A program made the translations under genes and the position numbers. A stretch of DNA of 64,000 bases, taken from Thermoactinospora rubra (GTDB lineage Bacteria; Actinomycetota; Actinomycetes; Streptosporangiales; Streptosporangiaceae). The DNA lies in contig NZ_MSZZ01000050.1 of NCBI RefSeq assembly GCF_002093975.1, positions 22,871 to 86,870 on the forward strand. The letters are read 5' to 3'. How positions within the stretch are numbered: the first letter of the stretch is position 1; every line of letters begins with the position of its first letter. Shown here piece after piece: positions 41,289 to 50,879 of this stretch. The notes under the pieces were generated by a model. That model ran no database searches. It was not told the origin of the DNA and saw only the letters and a list, made by a program, of their open reading frames with translations.

Positions 41289-42305
41289 CGACGGGACGAG
41301 ATGCTCGGCGGCATGCTCGGCGGCGTCAGGGACCGGCTGGTTCCCGCGGCGCAGCGCCGGACGCTGGAGGAGCTCACCGAGGATCTCGATCTCCGGGTGG
41401 GGGACCGCTCCTCGCGCTACTCGGCGTTCTGGACGATGCTCGTGCTCTCGGCGGTGATCGCGGCCGCCGGCGTGATCGCCGACTCGACCGCCACCGTCAT
41501 CGGAGCGATGATCATCGCGCCGTTGTCGACCCCCATCATGGGGGTGGCCCTCGGCCTGGTGAAGCGGACGAAGACCGGGGCGGCCTGGTTCGTGCTGGGC
41601 GGGGTGTGCGCGGTCGTCGCGGTCGGGCTGGTGGCCTCGCTGGTCATGCCGAGCTCCTACGAGCTGCTCGCCAACAGTCAGATCTCCGGCCGCACCTCGC
41701 CCGGCCTGGCCGACCTGGTCGCCGCGATGGCGACGGGACTGGCCGGGGCCGTCGCGCTGGCCCGCCGCGACGTGGCGGCGGTCCTGCCCGGGGTGGCCAT
41801 CGCGATCTCGCTGGTCCCGCCGCTGGTCGTGGTCGGTGTGTGCCTCGGCGACGGCGCCCCGTTGCTGGCGCTCGGCGCCCTGGTGCTGTTCCTGTCCAAC
41901 ATGCTCTCGCTCGTGCTGGCCGGCACGTTCGTCTTCGCCGCTCTCGGATACGTCGCGCCGCCGGCCGCCGCGTCACGTAAACGGGCGGCTCTGGCACTGG
42001 GCGGGCTCGGCGTGGTCGTCGCCGCGGTGCTGATCCTGAGCACCGCGGCGAACTACCTGTCCTCGGAGTGGGAGAGCCAGGTGAGACGGATCGCCTCCGA
42101 GTGGCTCGCCGGTGTGCCGGACGCCGCGGTCACCGGCGTCCAGATGCACTCGACGACCTTCCACATAGCCGTCCGCACCCCCGCCGACCTGCCGCCGGTC
42201 TCGGACCTGCTCACACGCCTGCACGGTGTCGTCCCCGACGGCTTCCCGGTCGTCGTGCAGTCCGTCCAGGGCCGCTTGATCGCCGCGGGACGGGTGGGTT
42301 CCTGA
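41277..42305 (+). CDS. DUF389 membrane protein
   Basis: A 342-residue polytopic membrane protein with the DUF389 core: SAFWTMLVLSAVIAAAGVIA, STATVIGAMIIAPLSTPIMG and GVAIAISLVPPLVVVGVCLG, and about six helices, then a cytoplasmic C-terminal domain. Function unknown; related proteins are annotated as TIGR00341-type hydrophobic proteins. GTG at 41277 in the third unit of the 17-bp repeat is the only start giving the frame. Co-directional with the alkylsulfatase, so probably in the same transcript. Confidence 0.88.
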   Translation: MTRGRRDEMLGGMLGGVRDRLVPAAQRRTLEELTEDLDLRVGDRSSRYSAFWTMLVLSAVIAAAGVIADSTATVIGAMIIAPLSTPIMGVALGLVKRTKTGAAWFVLGGVCAVVAVGLVASLVMPSSYELLANSQISGRTSPGLADLVAAMATGLAGAVALARRDVAAVLPGVAIAISLVPPLVVVGVCLGDGAPLLALGALVLFLSNMLSLVLAGTFVFAALGYVAPPAAASRKRAALALGGLGVVVAAVLILSTAANYLSSEWESQVRRIASEWLAGVPDAAVTGVQMHSTTFHIAVRTPADLPPVSDLLTRLHGVVPDGFPVVVQSVQGRLIAAGRVGS

Positions 42306-42359
42306 CGGCGCGGGCAGAGGCCGGAAACCACCGTCATTCAACGATTGGGCCGATTCCGA

Positions 42360-43565
42360 ATGCACCTACGCCGCCTCGCCGACGAGAGCGCTCCGCCGAC
42401 GCTGTTCCGGCGGCCTCGGCGGCGGTTGCGCGCCGGACTGGCCGAGCTCGGCTGCGTCCTGGCCGGCCTGGCGGCGGGGCTGGCCCTGCCGTCCTTGCCG
42501 CCCTCACCCGGCGTGCTCGGCAAGGACGTCACCGGGGCGCTCTTCACCGTCGGATTCGGCGTCCTCGGCCTGGCCAGCATCATCTTCTCCCTGCTGTTCC
42601 TGGTCGTGCAGTTCACCTCCAGCACCCTCACACCGCGCCTGAACCTGTTCCACGACGACCCGATCGTCTGGCGGACCTTCGCCTTCGCCGTCGGCGTCTT
42701 CACCTACACGATCACCGCGGCGCTCGCCGTCGCCCACCGCGGGCGCGTCTCCCTCGCCGTTCCCGTGGTCGCGCTGCTGCTGACGCTCGTCGCCGCGGTG
42801 CTCATGCGCAACATTCAGGTGCGGGCCCTCGGCTCCATCCGGCTCACCCCATGCCTGGACACGATCAACGAGCGCACCCGCACAGTCCACGACGCCGTCT
42901 ACCGCGAGCCCTATCGGGACGGCACCCGGGAACCGCCCGACCTGCCCGGCCCCGCCGTACCGGTCCACTGGGCCGGCCGGCCCGCCGTCCTCCAGCAGAT
43001 CAACGTGCCGGCGCTCGTCGCCGCGGCCGCCGGCCACGACGCCGTGATCGTCCTGCGCGTCCCCCTCGGAGGCCAGCTCTTCCAGGGAGATCTGCTGGCC
43101 GAGGTCCATGGGAACCCCGTTCCCGGACGGCTCCTGCTGCACCATGTCGTCACGGGAGCGGAGCGCTCCTTCGACCAGGACGTGACCTTCGGCCTGCGCC
43201 TGCTGGCGGACATCGCGCTGCGAGCCCTCTCCAGGGCCGTCAACGATCCCGCGACCGCGGTCCAGTGCCTGGAGCAGATCCACAACCTCCTGCGCCGCCT
43301 GGCAGGAAAGCGGCTCGACATCGGCGACGTGGCCGACTCCCGCGGCCGGGTCCGCCTGGTCGTCCCGCTCCCGACCTGGGACGACTACCTGTGTCTGGCT
43401 CTCGACGAGGTCATCGTCGCCGCCTCTCACACCCCCATGGTCCTGGTACGGCTGCGCGATCTGCTGCGCGGGATGCACGATGAGGCGCCGCGGGCCCGCC
43501 GGGGCTCGATCGCGGCCCGCCTGGCGCTCGTCGAGGACCGGCTGTCCATCGCACGGTCCGTGTGA
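42360..43565 (+). CDS. DUF2254 membrane protein
   Basis: A 401-residue protein with four N-terminal transmembrane helices (VLGKDVTGALFTVGFGVLGL, then IIFSLLFLVVQFTSSTL, and two more to about residue 140) and a large soluble domain with ALRALSRAVNDPATAVQCLE, the DUF2254 hallmark. Function unknown. Start ATG 42360; a TTG at 42345 in the same frame is possible. Follows DUF389 after 54 bases in the same direction. Convergent with the broken SulP gene. Confidence 0.86.
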   Translation: MHLRRLADESAPPTLFRRPRRRLRAGLAELGCVLAGLAAGLALPSLPPSPGVLGKDVTGALFTVGFGVLGLASIIFSLLFLVVQFTSSTLTPRLNLFHDDPIVWRTFAFAVGVFTYTITAALAVAHRGRVSLAVPVVALLLTLVAAVLMRNIQVRALGSIRLTPCLDTINERTRTVHDAVYREPYRDGTREPPDLPGPAVPVHWAGRPAVLQQINVPALVAAAAGHDAVIVLRVPLGGQLFQGDLLAEVHGNPVPGRLLLHHVVTGAERSFDQDVTFGLRLLADIALRALSRAVNDPATAVQCLEQIHNLLRRLAGKRLDIGDVADSRGRVRLVVPLPTWDDYLCLALDEVIVAASHTPMVLVRLRDLLRGMHDEAPRARRGSIAARLALVEDRLSIARSV

Positions 43566-43601
43566 TCGGCTGCGCACGACAGCTCACCGGGACGGACGTC
43601 G

Positions 43602-45250
43602 TCATGGAGCATCCCGATCGTTCCGGGTGGACAGGCCGGACACCACGCCGTCAAGCGCCTTGAAGATCTCGGGCTCGCCGGCGACCACGTTCTCCTCGCC
43701 CAGGACCTCCGCCACCCCGCTGGCCCGGAGCAGGCGGGCGAACTGCTCGTCGACGCCCACCAGGATCAGCCGCCCACCGCCGGCACGCAGCCTCGTGGCC
43801 GGTTGACGATCACCTTCAGCAGCGTGGAGGAGGGCACGTCCGGCAGGCCGCGAACGCTGAGCACGATCACAGCGCCGTCCCCCTGCGGCCAGGTGTCGTT
43901 GATCTTGCCGAGCTCGGCGAAGAAGCTGGTCCCCATGTACTGCAGGACCACCACCTCGCCCGGTGCGGCCGACTCCGGCACCTCCTCGGCCCGCCAGTAG
44001 CCGTCGTCTGAGCGCACCAGCCGTACCAGCCCCGACTGCTTGGCCACCCGGGCGCAGAACAGCAGGAGCGACAGCACCGCGCCGAGGATGATGGCCTGCT
44101 GGAGCGGCAGCTGCGTGGTCGCCAGGAATGTGACGATCATCGCGGCGGCCGGCATCCACGAGGTGTGCAGCACCAGCCGGATGTCGGCCAGCCTGCCGAC
44201 GATCAGCTCGCCGCCGATGACCAGCACCAGCCCGCCGATCACGGCCATCGGGATGTATTCGGTGAGCGACCCGCACACGACTACGATCAGCGCCAGCCAG
44301 AGCCCGGCGAACACCCCCGACCACCGGGTCCGCGCCCCGGAGCCGGTCGCCACCCCGGTCCGCGACAGCGAGCCTCCGGTGGGCAGCGCCTGGAACAATC
44401 CACCCGCCAGGTTGGCCGCGCCCTGGGCGACGAAGTCTCCGGACATGCTGCTCCTGCTGCCGTCGGGATTCGGTACGGCGGCGCCGATCCCCGCCGCCTG
44501 CGCCAGCGCGACCAGGGCGACGGCGACGGCGCCCACCACCAGGTGTGGCACGGCCGACCATTCGGGCAGCTCGGGCATGGGCAGGCTGTTGGGAACCCGC
44601 GCGATGTCGCGCACCAGCCTCACCTGAACGCCCGAAACCGCGACCGCGGCGGAGACCACCAGCAGCGCGATCAGCGTGGCGACCGCCTTCAGCGGCCGGA
44701 CCAGCCTGGACAGCCACCACACCCCGATGGTCGCCGCCGTGACCGCGACCGTCGTCCACTGCCAATGGCCGATGTGCGCCAGCCAGTCGGCCACCTGGTA
44801 GAGCTTGTTGTGCCCCGCGGGGTCGTAGCCGGTGGCGTCGCCCAGCACGCCGACGACGATCAACAGCGCGATGCCGGTGGTGAAACCCGTCATGACGGCG
44901 TTCGAGACGAAGTCCATGATGGAGCCGAGCCTGAGCAGGCCGAAGATCAGCATGATCAGGCCGACCAGCAGGGTCAGTGCGGCCACGTTGCCGACCTCGG
45001 CGGGGTCGAGCCCGGCCTCCTGCAACACGTTCTGGGCCGACAGGGCGATGGCGCTGGTCAGGGTGGTGACCATGAGGACCGTGTGGGAGAGCAGCGAGCC
45101 CACCATCGTGGGCACCATGCCGGAGTAGAGCCCGAGGACGGGGTTGAAGCCGCCGATGGCCGCGTACGCCATACCCTCCGGGATGCTGAACAGGCCGGTG
45201 ACGAACCCGGAGACGACATCCCTTCCCGTGGGCTTGTCCGTCGCCTTCAC
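43602..45250 (-). pseudogene. SulP-family anion transporter, STAS domain frameshifted
   Basis: A sulfate-permease-type transporter: 10-12 helices in the intact part (FVTGLFSIPEGMAYAAIGGF, PTGGSLSRTGVATGSGARTR, ...) and the start of the C-terminal STAS domain (VVVLQYMGTSFFAELGKIND). The frame ends early with PRGCVPAVGG at 43766-43768. The neighbouring frame continues the STAS domain: RLRAGGGRLILVGVDEQFAR, VAEVLGEENVVAGEPEIFKA, to a stop at 43602-43604. A one-base deletion near 43800-43806 explains this. GTG start at 45250 overlaps the GAP-family stop codon (GTGA). Without its STAS tail the transporter may be unstable or unregulated. Confidence 0.82.
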
Positions 45251-45696
45251 AGCCCGCCGAGGCCCTTGCCCACCAGCAGCACGCCGATGACCAGGAGCAG
45301 CACGAACATCACGGTCGCGTTGTTGTGCGCCAGCCACCCGCGCAGGCCGTCCAGCGGCCCGCGCATCCGCTCGGCCGCCACCGCGTACGCGATCACGGGG
45401 ATCGCCACCGTGCACGCGGCGACCACCGTGAAGACGATGATCGGCAGCGCGTAGGCGCCGCCCTGAGCGGTCGCGACACCGGCCGCCGCGCCCATCATGA
45501 GGTTCTTGGGATTGACCGCCGACAGCAGGAACCCCAGCGCCGCACCCTTGGTCCAGCCGATCAGGAAGCCGAGGCTCGTGCCTCTCGCCTTGGGGGCCAG
45601 GAGCATGAGGATCACGGCGATGACGGGGATCGGGCTGATCGCCACGCCCAGCGCGAGAGGCAGGATCTCGCCGATGACCTCAAGATCGGTGGACAT
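45247..45696 (-). CDS. GAP-family (LysE-like) membrane protein with internal deletion
   Basis: A 149-residue membrane protein of the actinobacterial GAP/Sap family. LGVAISPIPVIAVILMLLAP and GFLLSAVNPKNLMMGAAAGV are both hallmark segments, but in typical members (about 210-230 residues) they are separated by roughly 80-90 residues including two helices; here only FLIGWTKGAAL lies between. So an in-frame internal deletion has removed the middle helices. The frame remains open and is translationally coupled to SulP; function is doubtful. Confidence 0.75.
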   Translation of the reverse strand: MSTDLEVIGEILPLALGVAISPIPVIAVILMLLAPKARGTSLGFLIGWTKGAALGFLLSAVNPKNLMMGAAAGVATAQGGAYALPIIVFTVVAACTVAIPVIAYAVAAERMRGPLDGLRGWLAHNNATVMFVLLLVIGVLLVGKGLGGL

Positions 45697-45936
45697 ACGG
45701 GGTCGTTACCCGCGCTGAGGCAGCCGAGCGACGACCGGCGCGCATCTTGCCGGAACGATGCCCTGGTATCTACCTGGCGAGGCCGCTCGACCGGCACCCG
45801 TACCTGGAGCTGATCGTGTCGCCGACGCTCGCAAAGCCTCTTTGAAGCGTTTTTGCCCACACGTCCCACTGTTGAGGGAATTATCGGTCGTAGCGGCCTC
45901 CCCCTGCCGTCGGGCGACACGGGGGAGTGGCAGAGG
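45697..45936. other. Intergenic stretch with a short C-terminal gene fragment
   Basis: 240 bases between divergent genes. A frame at about 45757-45846 reads GIYLARPLDRHPYLELIVSP and stops, which looks like the end of some protein but I cannot assign it. The rest, with AT-richer sequence at 45840-45890, is a plausible promoter for the following gene. Confidence 0.35.
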
Positions 45937-46794
45937 ATGTGGGATTGGTTCGTCGGCGCGATGCGGGACCATCCCGAACTGGCGATCTTCCTGACGATGG
46001 CGCTCGGCTTCTTCATCGGCCGCCTCAGCTTCAAGAGCCTCACGCTCGGCGCGGTGACGGGCACGCTGCTCGCCGGCGTCGTCGTCGGGCAGCTCGGCAT
46101 CCAGATCCCCGACCTGGTCAAGACGGTCGCGTTCATCGGGTTCCTGTTCGCCCTGGGCTACCGGGTGGGGCCGCAGTTCTTCGCCGCCCTGACCAAGGAC
46201 GGCGTGCCCCAGATGATCATCTCGGTGGTCGGCTGCGTGGTGGGCCTCCTGGTGGCGACGTGGTCAGGCTCACCGGCACCAAGAAGGACCTCGCCGCGTT
46301 CACGCAGGGGATCGGCTTCCGCCTGGACCCGGGCGTGAAGGCGGACTTCGTCTTCATCGCGATCGGCGTGATCGCCGGCATGCTCGTCGGCAAGATCGTC
46401 ATCCCGCTCGGGGACGTGCCGCTCTCACTGGGCACCGACGGCGGCCGCCTTCATCTGCGCCGTCGGGCTGTCGTCCGGGCCGCAGGCGGTCCAGCTCATC
46501 GCGAAGTTCGGACTGTCGCTGCCGATCGCGGGCATCCTGATGCCGCTGGTCCCGGCGTCGATCTCGCTGTTCGTGGCCTGGAAGTGGATGAAACTGCCGG
46601 CTCCGCTGGCGCTCGGTTCCATTGCCGGTCAGCAGTGCTCGACCCCGGTCATCACCGCCGTGCAGCAGGCGGCGGGCAACACCACGCCCCTCATGGCCTA
46701 CACGATCGTCTACGCCCTGTCCAACGTGGCCCTGCCGCTGCTCGGGCCGATCGTGGTGGCCATGACCAACGCCCTGGGAGCCGGCACGTCATAG
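45937..46794 (+). pseudogene. AspT/YidE-type transporter, broken
   Basis: Pieces in three frames match the AspT/YidE exchanger family (normally about 560 residues). First MWDWFVGAMRDHPELAIFLT and LVKTVAFIGFLFALGYRVGP up to about 46262; then GFRLDPGVKADFVFIAIGVI and VGKIVIPLGDVPLSLGTDGG to about 46445; then AVGLSSGPQAVQLIAKFGLS through GQQCSTPVITAVQQAAGNTT to the TAG at 46792-46794. Frameshifts and deletions remove the central TrkA_C domains and several helices. Not functional. Confidence 0.82.
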
Positions 46795-46810
46795 GACCGC
46801 TCGGGTCGTC

Positions 46811-46851
46811 AGGCGCGGTCGCTCCAGCCCGGCATGTGACCCCTCGGCCGG
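46811..46851. repeat. 41-bp exact inverted copy of 487-527
   Basis: These 41 bases are identical to the reverse complement of 487-527, which holds the last codons of the DUF7144 gene and the first codons of the antiporter (junction CCCGGCATGTGACCCCTCGG). Here they lie between the broken AspT-like gene and the AI-2E transporter and are in no gene. Probably the scar of a lost or moved DUF7144-antiporter junction. Confidence 0.9.
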
Positions 46852-46854
46852 GTG

Positions 46855-47910
46855 TCAAGGCTCTCCGGCATCCGGCCGTTCGCGACCCTGCCCGGCGACC
46901 AGCGGCGACGCCCACACAGTCGACGGGTCGGCGTCGAGCAGCACGGCGCGGACGAACGCGCTGAGCGGAACCGCGAGAATCGCGCCCAAGGCGCCGAGCG
47001 CCCACGTCCACACGAGCAGCGACAGGATGGTGATCGTGGTGGACAGGCCGGCGGATTCGCCGACGAACTTGGGCTGGATGACCGACTGGATGACGAAGTT
47101 GATCACGCAGTAGGCCGCGATCACCCAGATCATGGTGGACACCCCGGAGTCCAGCAGGGCGAGGACGGCCGGGGGCACCAGTCCGATGACGAAGCCGACG
47201 TTGGGGATGTAGTTCGTGATGAACGACAGCAATCCCCACAACAGCGGGAGCGGGACAGCCAGCACGGCAAGGACGGCGACGTCCAAGGCGGCCACGATGA
47301 GTCCGAAGACCGTCGAGACGATCAAGTAGCGGCAGGTGCCGCGGGCGAACTCGCCGAGTGCCCGGGCGATCCGTGTTCGGGGCCCGGCCAGGCCGGCCAG
47401 AGTGCGCTGGAAGAAGGCCGCGTCCAGGCTCATGCCGTACAGCACCAGCACGATCAGTACGGCGGCGGCCACCGTCCCGGTGAGACCGGAGAGCAGGCCG
47501 CCGGCGAACCGGATGATCTGCTCGCCGTCGATGATTTCCCTGACCTGGGCGGGCGTGATGCCCAGTTGCTGCAGGGGCTCTCCGATCGAGGTCAGGAGCT
47601 GCTGGTACTGCGACACGTAGGTGGGTATCAGGGCGGCGAAGCGGGCGACGGCGACCACCATGGAGACGCCGAGTCCGCCGAGGACCAGCAGGACGACGAG
47701 CAGGGGGATGAGCGCCACCACCCATGCCGGCGCGCGTGGCCTCAGCCAGGATCTGAGCGGGCTCACGGCGATCGTCAGCGTCAGCGCCAGGAAGGCGGGA
47801 CCGATGATCGCGCTGAGCGCCTTCACACCCATGAGCGCGACCACGGCTGCCGCCACGCCGACCAGCACCCGAAGACCACGTGACAGCGGCGGCACAGCCT
47901 CGACCGACAT
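46855..47910 (-). CDS. AI-2E family transporter (PerM/TqsA-like)
   Basis: A 351-residue membrane protein with eight predicted helices arranged 2+1+5 and the central periplasmic amphipathic region (RFAALIPTYVSQYQQLLTSI) of the AI-2E transporter superfamily. LPLLWGLLSFITNYIPNVGF and YCVINFVIQSVIQPKFVGES are the conserved C-terminal segments. Members export small molecules or act as sodium/proton antiporters; substrate unknown. ATG at 47910. Followed on its 3' side by the 41-bp repeat. Confidence 0.9.
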   Translation of the reverse strand: MSVEAVPPLSRGLRVLVGVAAAVVALMGVKALSAIIGPAFLALTLTIAVSPLRSWLRPRAPAWVVALIPLLVVLLVLGGLGVSMVVAVARFAALIPTYVSQYQQLLTSIGEPLQQLGITPAQVREIIDGEQIIRFAGGLLSGLTGTVAAAVLIVLVLYGMSLDAAFFQRTLAGLAGPRTRIARALGEFARGTCRYLIVSTVFGLIVAALDVAVLAVLAVPLPLLWGLLSFITNYIPNVGFVIGLVPPAVLALLDSGVSTMIWVIAAYCVINFVIQSVIQPKFVGESAGLSTTITILSLLVWTWALGALGAILAVPLSAFVRAVLLDADPSTVWASPLVAGQGRERPDAGEP

Positions 47911-48085
47911 ACCGCGACAGTAGGGTCGCCCCGTCTCGGCGGGCCCGGACGACACACGGCTCTTGGCCGGGTCGATACCACAGCCGGTAACGACACGACA
48001 GCGGATCGCCCGGACGCGCGGGACCCTTTATCGTGCCGAACACCCTGCGCGCCGGCCCTTCCCGACGGCTCGCCGTACGGCGGGC

Positions 48086-48604
48086 TCACCGGCGCGGGTG
48101 GCTGATGGCATCGATGCAGACGACGATCGCCAGCAGCAGCGGAGCGTCCTCGCCCTGGACGATCGAGACGCCGTAAGTGTCGCGGGCGCGCAGCCAGCGC
48201 TTGGACACCAGCGCGATCTGCGTGCCGTCCCTGCTGATGGCGTACTCGTGGTCGACGAAGTTGCCCTTGGCGTGGAGCTCGCCCCGCTCGCCCAGGTCGA
48301 TGACGTACCGGTCCCGCAGGCTGATGAGGCGCTTGTGCAGGGTGGCGACCCTCTCATCGCCGCGCTCGATCACCATCGTCTCGCGGAAGCGGAGGATCCG
48401 GCTCTGGATGCGCAGCATCTCCTGCCCGGCGAGGTCCTTGAGGAGGAACGTCTTGCGGAAGTGGAACACCTTGCCGTCGACGCGGTAGACGCGCTGCCCC
48501 AGGCCGTTCTCGATCCAGAAGTCCTCGCCAAGGGAGAGCGCGCGTTGCTGCAGCTGGTAGACCTCCGTCACGGGCGGCGGAGCCTGGTGCCTTCTGCCGA
48601 TCAT
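48086..48604 (-). CDS. LURP-one-related family protein
   Basis: A 172-residue protein of the LURP-one/scramblase-like beta-barrel fold: YQLQQRALSLGEDFWIENGL, QRVYRVDGKVFHFRKTFLLK, LRFRETMVIERGDERVATLH and the final YGVSIVQGEDAPLLLAIVVC. Function in bacteria unknown; a membrane-lipid-associated role is inferred from fold relatives. It follows the DUF7144 gene after 10 bases and is surely co-transcribed. Confidence 0.88.
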   Translation of the reverse strand: MIGRRHQAPPPVTEVYQLQQRALSLGEDFWIENGLGQRVYRVDGKVFHFRKTFLLKDLAGQEMLRIQSRILRFRETMVIERGDERVATLHKRLISLRDRYVIDLGERGELHAKGNFVDHEYAISRDGTQIALVSKRWLRARDTYGVSIVQGEDAPLLLAIVVCIDAISHPRR

Positions 48605-48614
48605 GGCTGGCTCC

Positions 48615-49031
48615 TCATCCGATCGCGTGCTTCGGCGCCGCGACCAGACCGTAGATGACCAACACGCACAACGTGATGTCCACGACGGACCAGATCGGGT
48701 AGGCGTTGAGGAAGGCGAACTGACCGATCATCGCGAGGCTCGCGAAGATCGCTCCTAGCCAGCGGGCCCACGTCTTGCCGGCCAGGATGCCGAGCCCGAC
48801 GGCTATCTGGATGAAGCCGATGGCCAGCCAGATCCACCCCCACGTGGTGTAGTCCAGGACGAGGAGACTGCCGCCGGGGGTGAGGAAATAGTTCTGCACG
48901 AAGAGGGCGATGAAGCCTTGCATGGCGTGGAAGGCGCCGATCATGACGCTCAGCAGCCCTGCGAAGCCCAGCCATCCTGAACGGCGTGGTTCGGAGTAGT
49001 AGCCGCCGTACGGCGTGGACGAGGTGGACAT
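48615..49031 (-). CDS. DUF7144-type four-helix membrane protein (paralogue)
   Basis: A 138-residue four-helix protein similar to that at 499-906: YTTWGWIWLAIGFIQIAVGL and ILAGKTWARWLGAIFASLAM correspond to VTGWGWVHL and GKTWARMVG there. It has a short Ser/Tyr/Gly-rich cytoplasmic start. The ATG at 49031 has a perfect CAGGAGGTG ribosome site. Heads a unit with the LURP-one gene. Function unknown. Confidence 0.86.
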   Translation of the reverse strand: MSTSSTPYGGYYSEPRRSGWLGFAGLLSVMIGAFHAMQGFIALFVQNYFLTPGGSLLVLDYTTWGWIWLAIGFIQIAVGLGILAGKTWARWLGAIFASLAMIGQFAFLNAYPIWSVVDITLCVLVIYGLVAAPKHAIG

Positions 49032-49291
49032 CGTCACCTCCTGCTGAGAGCCGGACGATGGGCACACTATGTCTCGCATGCCCTCGCCCGGGATCGGAGA
49101 CGCTCAACCATTGGCAAAAGGCACCCATGTCAAAGAGAGGCTGTGATTCCGGGAACAGATAATTTCGCCACGATGAATTAAGGATTTCCGATGATCGCGC
49201 CTTTGCCGGTGCGCCGGCCTGAGCGGACAACACCAACGGCTCCAGCTCCGGACTCGGCGTCCTCCCACCCCATGATTAATGACTCAGGTCA

Positions 49292-49894
49292 CTAGCGACG
49301 TACCTTGAACCTCAGGTGCAGCACCCCGTCGCCCTGGAGGACCACGTGGGGATCCTCCAGCAGATGCCGCCCGTCGATGCTGCCGAAATAGCGCTTGCCC
49401 GACCCGAACACCACCGGCACCACGTCCATCGCCACCTCGTCCACGAGGCCGGCCGCGAAGATCTGGCCGCCCACCTCGCCGGCGTTAACGCTGACGGCTC
49501 GCCCTCCGGCGAGTTCCCGGGCCTTGCCGATCGCAGCCGTCACGTCATCGACGAAGTGGTACGACGCCTCCGGGTGCCAGCCCTCGGGCTTGGGCCGGTG
49601 GGACACCACGACCACGTGGTCGCCCGCGGGCGGATGCCCCTCCCAGCCGTTCACCAGGTCGAACAGGTGGCGGCCCATCACGATCGTGCCGATCGACTCC
49701 CACATCGACCGGACGTACCGCGCCGACGCGCGTGAGACCTTGAAGCCGCTTCCGGCTCCGGAGTGGTCGTACTGCTGGTCGCCGCCTTCGGTGATCGGGG
49801 TGTCCCCGTTGAAGTACCAATCGTGAAGTGGCCCGACGTCGTCGTTCTTGTCGGCGATGAAACCGTCCACCGATACCACGTTGTGCATGAACAC
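49292..49894 (-). CDS. Dihydrofolate-reductase-fold (RibD C-terminal) family protein
   Basis: A 200-residue member of the RibD-C/DHFR-like family: VSVDGFIADKNDDVGPLHDW, GTIVMGRHLFDLVNGWEGHP, VSHRPKP and the C-terminal AMDVVPVVFGSGKRYFG. GTG start at 49894 with a GAGGAG site further upstream; ATG at 49888 is an alternative. Predicted NADPH-dependent reductase of unknown substrate. Downstream of, and co-directional with, the AraC gene at 49977. Confidence 0.88.
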   Translation of the reverse strand: MFMHNVVSVDGFIADKNDDVGPLHDWYFNGDTPITEGGDQQYDHSGAGSGFKVSRASARYVRSMWESIGTIVMGRHLFDLVNGWEGHPPAGDHVVVVSHRPKPEGWHPEASYHFVDDVTAAIGKARELAGGRAVSVNAGEVGGQIFAAGLVDEVAMDVVPVVFGSGKRYFGSIDGRHLLEDPHVVLQGDGVLHLRFKVRR

Positions 49895-49976
49895 CGTGCC
49901 CCCGGTGTTCTCCTCAGTTCTCCTCGCGTATTCGGCCGATCTTGCCGCCCCGGAGGCCGGTTGGTCTTGTAAAAAA

Positions 49977-50810
49977 TCAATCGACGGGCATCGGACCGCT
50001 GTCCGGCGGAAACCCCTGCTCGGCGGGGAACCGGCGCCGCAGTGCCAGGTATTCCGTCGGCGTGTGGCCGGTGAACTCCCTGCCGAAGTGGGCCTGGTCG
50101 AAGTAGCCCGCCGCGTGGGCGAGCTGCGGCCAGTCGACTGGCCGCAAGGCGTCTACGGACACGATCAGCCGCGCGAAACGGTAGATCCTCGCCAGCCGCT
50201 TGGGGGTGACACCGACATGAGACTTGAACTGCGTGGCCAGGTGATTGCCGCTGACCCCGGCGGCGTCGGCCAGCGCACCGACCGGGATCGCGCCGTGGGA
50301 GGTCTCCAACCGCCCGCCTGTGTGCTGGACCAGGTCGAGACCGCGCGCCAGTGTCTCGGCAAGCCGCGATCGCAGCTCCCGCTCCACTGCCCGCAGTGTC
50401 TCGATGGCCGGCGCGAGCTCGCCGACCTGGTTGCGAATCCGGTCCGAAGACCGTTGCCAGACGGCGTCGACCGGCACCCATCGGTCCCGCAGTTCGGTCG
50501 CCGGCATCTCGGCGAACGGCGATATCCCCCAAGGCTTGAAGTGCACCCCGACGAGCCGCACCCGGGTCGGGTACTCGAGGAGGAAACGCCTGGTCCATAC
50601 ACCCATGAACCACCCGTCGGCGAACACGGCCGGCGGCACCGAAGGGTCGGAATCCCACAGGCGGACGGGTTCGCTCAGGTTGATGAACAGATGTGCCGAC
50701 GGCATCGGCGGGACGTTCACCCGGCGGTGGCGCGGCACGCCGGTCAGGCAGTAGATGTCGTCGATGAACCGATCGAGCGGCGGGGCGGGCACCCGGCCGA
50801 CGTATTCCAT
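49977..50810 (-). CDS. AraC-family regulator with DUF6597-like sensor domain
   Basis: A 277-residue regulator: an N-terminal DUF6597-like domain (YVGRVPAPPLDRFIDDIYCL, PMPSAHLFINLSEPVRLWD, RVRLVGVHFKPWGISPFAEM) and a C-terminal AraC helix-turn-helix (VGALADAAGVSGNHLATQFK, AHAAGYFDQAHFGREFTGHT). It precedes the DHFR-like gene by about 80 bases in the same direction and likely regulates it. Effector unknown. Confidence 0.9.
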   Translation of the reverse strand: MEYVGRVPAPPLDRFIDDIYCLTGVPRHRRVNVPPMPSAHLFINLSEPVRLWDSDPSVPPAVFADGWFMGVWTRRFLLEYPTRVRLVGVHFKPWGISPFAEMPATELRDRWVPVDAVWQRSSDRIRNQVGELAPAIETLRAVERELRSRLAETLARGLDLVQHTGGRLETSHGAIPVGALADAAGVSGNHLATQFKSHVGVTPKRLARIYRFARLIVSVDALRPVDWPQLAHAAGYFDQAHFGREFTGHTPTEYLALRRRFPAEQGFPPDSGPMPVD

Positions 50811-50879
50811 GGTTTCCGTTCGCCAGGAAGGTCGTCGGCCGGCGGTACGGCAAGTTGAACCGGTGCAGCCGGCGACAGC

